Of a DNA stretch of 9,984 nucleotides, positions 7,515-9,984 are shown in pieces. The stretch lies in NCBI GenBank assembly GCA_910579145.1, contig CAJTTQ010000086.1, positions 809 to 10,792 of the forward strand, given 5' to 3'. This DNA is from an uncultured Eubacterium sp. Lineage in GTDB: Bacteria > Bacillota > Clostridia > Lachnospirales > Lachnospiraceae. Numbering within the stretch: position 1 is the stretch's first letter; every line of letters begins with the position of its first letter. The position numbers were made by a program, and so were the translations under genes. The notes beneath the pieces were generated by a model. It saw nothing but the letters and a program-made list of their open reading frames with translations, ran no database searches and was not told the DNA's origin.

Positions 7515-8620
7515 TTGGCACCCCCAAATTCCTGTTCTACGGCCAGCAGCGCTGCTTCAATGGCCTGTCCCATATCGTAATACCGGTATTGGGCCAGGCG
7601 GCCGCAGAACACCGTATCTTTTTCTTCTTTTGCCAGCTTTTCATAGGATTCGTACAAAGCCTGGTTTTCTTCATCATTAATCGGATAATAGGCCTCCGTG
7701 CTGCCGTCCCACTCGGACGGATATTCACGGCTGATCACCGTTTTTTCCTGTGTGCCAAAATCAAAATGCTTATGCTCGATCACCCTCGTATAAGGGGTTT
7801 CCGCGTCTGTATAATTCACGACAGCCACACCCTGGTGATTATCCGTATCTAAAACTTCATGTTCAAAACGAAGGCTGCGGTACTGCAATTTCCCCAGACG
7901 GTAATCAAAATAGGCATCGATCATGCCGGTATAAAATACCTTTTGCGCCATATTCCTGTATTTATCCCTGTCTTTATTGAAATCCTCGTTTAAGATCACA
8001 TCCGCATCTGCCAGCATTTTTTCAAAAATATGGGTATAACCGCCATACGGCACACCCTGATACCGAATATCAAAATAATTATTATCATAGCGGAAACGCA
8101 ATGGGATACGTTTTATAATAAATGCCGGCAGTTCCGCGCACGGCCGTCCCCACTGTTTTTCGGTATAACCTTTTACCAGTTTTTCATAGATGTCCGTCCC
8201 TGCCATCTGGATCGCCTGTTCTTCTAAATTTTTCGGCGTCCCCTGGATCGCACGGCGCTGTCGTTCAATGATCTGTTCCGCTTCTTTTGGTGTATTTACG
8301 CCCCAAAGCTGGTGGAATGTGTTCATATTAAACGGCATATTATACAGCTCTCCCTTAAAATTTGCTATGGGGGAGTTGACAAAATGATTGATCTCGGTAA
8401 ATTGCCTGATATAATCCCATATTTTTTTACTGTCCGTGTGGATGATATGCGCCCCGTATAAATGGACATGGATCCCTTCCATTTCTTTCGTATATACGTT
8501 ACCTCCGATATGATCCCTTTGGTCAATGACAAGGCATTTTTTCCCCCGCCTTGCCGCTTCCCATGCAAACACGGCGCCACACAGTCCACTTCCTACAATT
8601 AAATAATCATACCTTTTCAT
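7511..8620 (-). CDS. glf: UDP-galactopyranose mutase
   Basis: This FAD enzyme interconverts UDP-galactopyranose and UDP-galactofuranose, the donor for galactofuranose in bacterial surface glycans. At 369 residues it has normal bacterial length. It shows the dinucleotide-binding GSGLCG (10-15) preceded by YDYLIV, DHIGGN (36-41), HLYGAHIIHT (53-62) matching the family's H-x-YGPHIFHT, GYTEKQWG (151-158), IPLRFRYDNNYFD (172-184) and YQGVPYGGYT (187-196) in the substrate region, and near the C-terminus FCGRLAQYRYYDM, where the Arg lies beside the pyrophosphate and flavin in known structures. All landmark segments are present, so it should be active. The ATG at 8620 is fixed by AAAGGAG 7 nt upstream; the first 14 nt overlap the end of the GlfT2-like gene. 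Its adjacency to a GlfT2-type transferase indicates that the UDP-galactofuranose made here is used by the product of the preceding gene. Very sure. Confidence 0.97.
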   Translation of the reverse strand: MKRYDYLIVGSGLCGAVFAWEAARRGKKCLVIDQRDHIGGNVYTKEMEGIHVHLYGAHIIHTDSKKIWDYIRQFTEINHFVNSPIANFKGELYNMPFNMNTFHQLWGVNTPKEAEQIIERQRRAIQGTPKNLEEQAIQMAGTDIYEKLVKGYTEKQWGRPCAELPAFIIKRIPLRFRYDNNYFDIRYQGVPYGGYTHIFEKMLADADVILNEDFNKDRDKYRNMAQKVFYTGMIDAYFDYRLGKLQYRSLRFEHEVLDTDNHQGVAVVNYTDAETPYTRVIEHKHFDFGTQEKTVISREYPSEWDGSTEAYYPINDEENQALYESYEKLAKEEKDTVFCGRLAQYRYYDMGQAIEAALLAVEQEFGGAK

Positions 8621-9984
8621 GCTGCGTCTCCTTTAATAAGTTATTCCATGTGTCTATGTTACACAGACTCCGGTAATTGCCTCGATAGTCTCGATCAATT
8701 CGTTTATGCGTCCGTATAAACAGCAAATAAACCCGGATGTAATACCATACATACCGCCAAAAATCCATTTTTACAAATGCCTGACAAGTCAGCCGCACTT
8801 GATCGGAAACGGAGTGTTTCTCGAAATCTTTTCCCTTCTTTAAAATACGGGTGATTTTTTTATGATTTTCTTCTCCGTCTACCCGTTTGAAAAAATCAAT
8901 CCCTTCTAAATAATCGAATATAGCCTGCAATAAGCAATCCGCAACCTCATAGTGGCCATAGATCACCTGGACAAAATACCGTTTTTCAAATTTTAGTTTA
9001 TAAAAACGAGGTGAGCCGCCATGACAGGCGGACAGCACCAGCGAATTTCGCAAGGCATAGTAATCCAGACTGGAATAACGTTCTTGTTCTGGAGAAGGAT
9101 GCCAGAAACCAATCCCATTCATCGTCACACAGTGCATTTGATTTCGTATGGCATATTCCACATCATCCATCCTGATAAAAAAGGGAAAAGGGAAATTATC
9201 CTTTTGTACATAACTGACAGGAAAACAAAAAAATCCCCACCCTGCAAAATCCAACTTCTCATCGCTTTCGTTTGCCGATAGGGTTTTTGCCTGGCTCAGG
9301 TCATAATCCGGCTTTACCGGTTTGATACACATGTCTTTCCAATCCCATTTGGCGCCTGCTTCATATTGAAAGAGTGGCTTTTCATTATAGAGATTGCTCC
9401 CTGCCAAACATATGCGTTCAAATTCAGGTTTTAAAATCTTTAAAAACTGAATGGTCTTAAAAAGAACATTGTGATCCAACGTAATATCATCATCCATGAA
9501 AAGAATATGGGTAAATTCTCCTGTCCGCCGGTAAACTTCTATCATCCCTCTTGTAAATCCGCCGCTTCCGCCTAAATTTCTATTTGCGACACAATGAACC
9601 TTGATCGCGTATTTATTTTCCAGCTCCAATGTTTTTCCGTTATCTATAACAAAAACTTCGAATTCGTCCCTGACCTCACTCAGTTCATCTTCCGACATAA
9701 ACCGGTTAAGCTCTGATAATGTCCGTTCAACCTGTGCTTCTCTTTTATAGGTACAGATGACAACAGCCGCTTTTACGGTGCGCTGCGGCATTTTACTATG
9801 ATAGAAACCGCCATAGAAAACAGCTCCCCCCCGACCTGCCTCTAACGAAAAAAAGACCATTGAATCGTCAGATAATGGTGCCTGGTCTATCGAAAAGGAT
9901 TGAGATGTTTTTGTTTCAAACACCAGATTCTGCTCAGAAAGTTGAGTGATTTTTCCTGAGCGCACCGATTGAGCATAAAGACGT
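8607..9984 (-). CDS. GlfT2-type galactofuranosyltransferase (5' partial)
   Basis: A GT-A family transferase predicted to use UDP-galactofuranose. Numbering from the in-frame GTG at 9965: the catalytic domain starts with VVICTYKRE (68-76), then VIDNG (106-110), NRNLGGSGGFTRG (128-140), the metal-binding MDDD (157-160), DFAGWGFFCFP (239-249), FIRMDDVEYAIR (263-274) with the acidic pair expected to include the catalytic base, and GIGFWHP (284-290) whose His matches the third metal ligand position of mycobacterial GlfT2. The GGSGGFTRG block and the order of motifs are typical of GlfT2. GlfT2 enzymes have an N-terminal beta-rich domain well over 100 residues long; only about 65 residues precede the catalytic domain here, the frame stays open to the window edge (RLYAQS before the GTG), and no ribosome binding site precedes that GTG, so the real start lies outside. 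No membrane span is evident. The stop TGA is 14 nt inside glf. Whether it makes single additions or polymerises galactofuranose is unknown. Confidence 0.92.
   Translation of the reverse strand, partial: RLYAQSVRSGKITQLSEQNLVFETKTSQSFSIDQAPLSDDSMVFFSLEAGRGGAVFYGGFYHSKMPQRTVKAAVVICTYKREAQVERTLSELNRFMSEDELSEVRDEFEVFVIDNGKTLELENKYAIKVHCVANRNLGGSGGFTRGMIEVYRRTGEFTHILFMDDDITLDHNVLFKTIQFLKILKPEFERICLAGSNLYNEKPLFQYEAGAKWDWKDMCIKPVKPDYDLSQAKTLSANESDEKLDFAGWGFFCFPVSYVQKDNFPFPFFIRMDDVEYAIRNQMHCVTMNGIGFWHPSPEQERYSSLDYYALRNSLVLSACHGGSPRFYKLKFEKRYFVQVIYGHYEVADCLLQAIFDYLEGIDFFKRVDGEENHKKITRILKKGKDFEKHSVSDQVRLTCQAFVKMDFWRYVWYYIRVYLLFIRTHKRIDRDYRGNYRSLCNIDTWNNLLKETQHEKV
8628..8634 (-). promoter_or_regulatory. 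Ribosome binding site for glf
   Basis: The minus strand reads AAAGGAG here, 7 nt before the ATG at 8620. The site lies within the last codons of the GlfT2-like gene, so glf can be reached by ribosomes finishing that gene. It fixes the glf start. Confidence 0.85.

Noticed and set aside
1..9984. CRISPR arrays, tRNA or rRNA genes, insertion sequences, riboswitches
   Set aside because: Coding sequence covers nearly the whole window, and I saw no direct-repeat arrays, terminal inverted repeats, transposase motifs or RNA signatures on either strand.

Overview
The window looks like a chromosomal segment from a low-to-mid GC Gram-positive anaerobe, most likely a Clostridia member of the Lachnospiraceae type. 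That placement rests on protein flavour (YfhO, LicD, the AAA-ATPase-like/PD-(D/E)XK family), strong AAAGGAG/GGAGG ribosome binding sites and roughly 45% GC by eye. It is an inference, since no marker gene is present.

Bases 1-745 (+ strand) hold the 3' part of one gene: the C-terminal half of an AAA-ATPase-like protein ending in a PD-(D/E)XK nuclease-type domain. Its ATPase part lies upstream of the window. It converges on everything else, with only 23 bp between the two stop codons.

Bases 769-9984 (- strand, read from right to left) are one tightly packed cell-surface glycan operon of seven genes: a GlfT2-type galactofuranosyltransferase (5' end outside the window), UDP-galactopyranose mutase (glf), an IspD/TarI-family cytidylyltransferase, a GT2 glycosyltransferase, a LicD-family phosphotransferase, an extended SDR sugar epimerase/dehydratase, and a large YfhO-family membrane protein. 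Junctions are overlaps of 14, 4, 1 and 4 nt or gaps of 2 and about 11 nt, so transcription as one unit and translational coupling are likely. There is no intergenic stretch above 25 bp in the window, and I see no internal promoter, RNA gene, repeat, insertion sequence or CRISPR array.

Working model (inference). Glf makes UDP-galactofuranose and the GlfT2-like enzyme uses it on a lipid-linked or polymer acceptor. The cytidylyltransferase makes a CDP-activated polyol or alcohol phosphate, and LicD transfers that phospho-group to the glycan, a logic resembling TarI-type teichoic acid chemistry and the animal CRPPA(ISPD)/fukutin pair. The GT2 enzyme and SDR supply another sugar step. YfhO, a multi-spanning GT-C-like protein, would add a sugar outside the membrane from an undecaprenyl-phosphate carrier. 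No polymerase, flippase, ABC exporter or initiating transferase is present, so the locus must continue beyond the right edge or use partners elsewhere.
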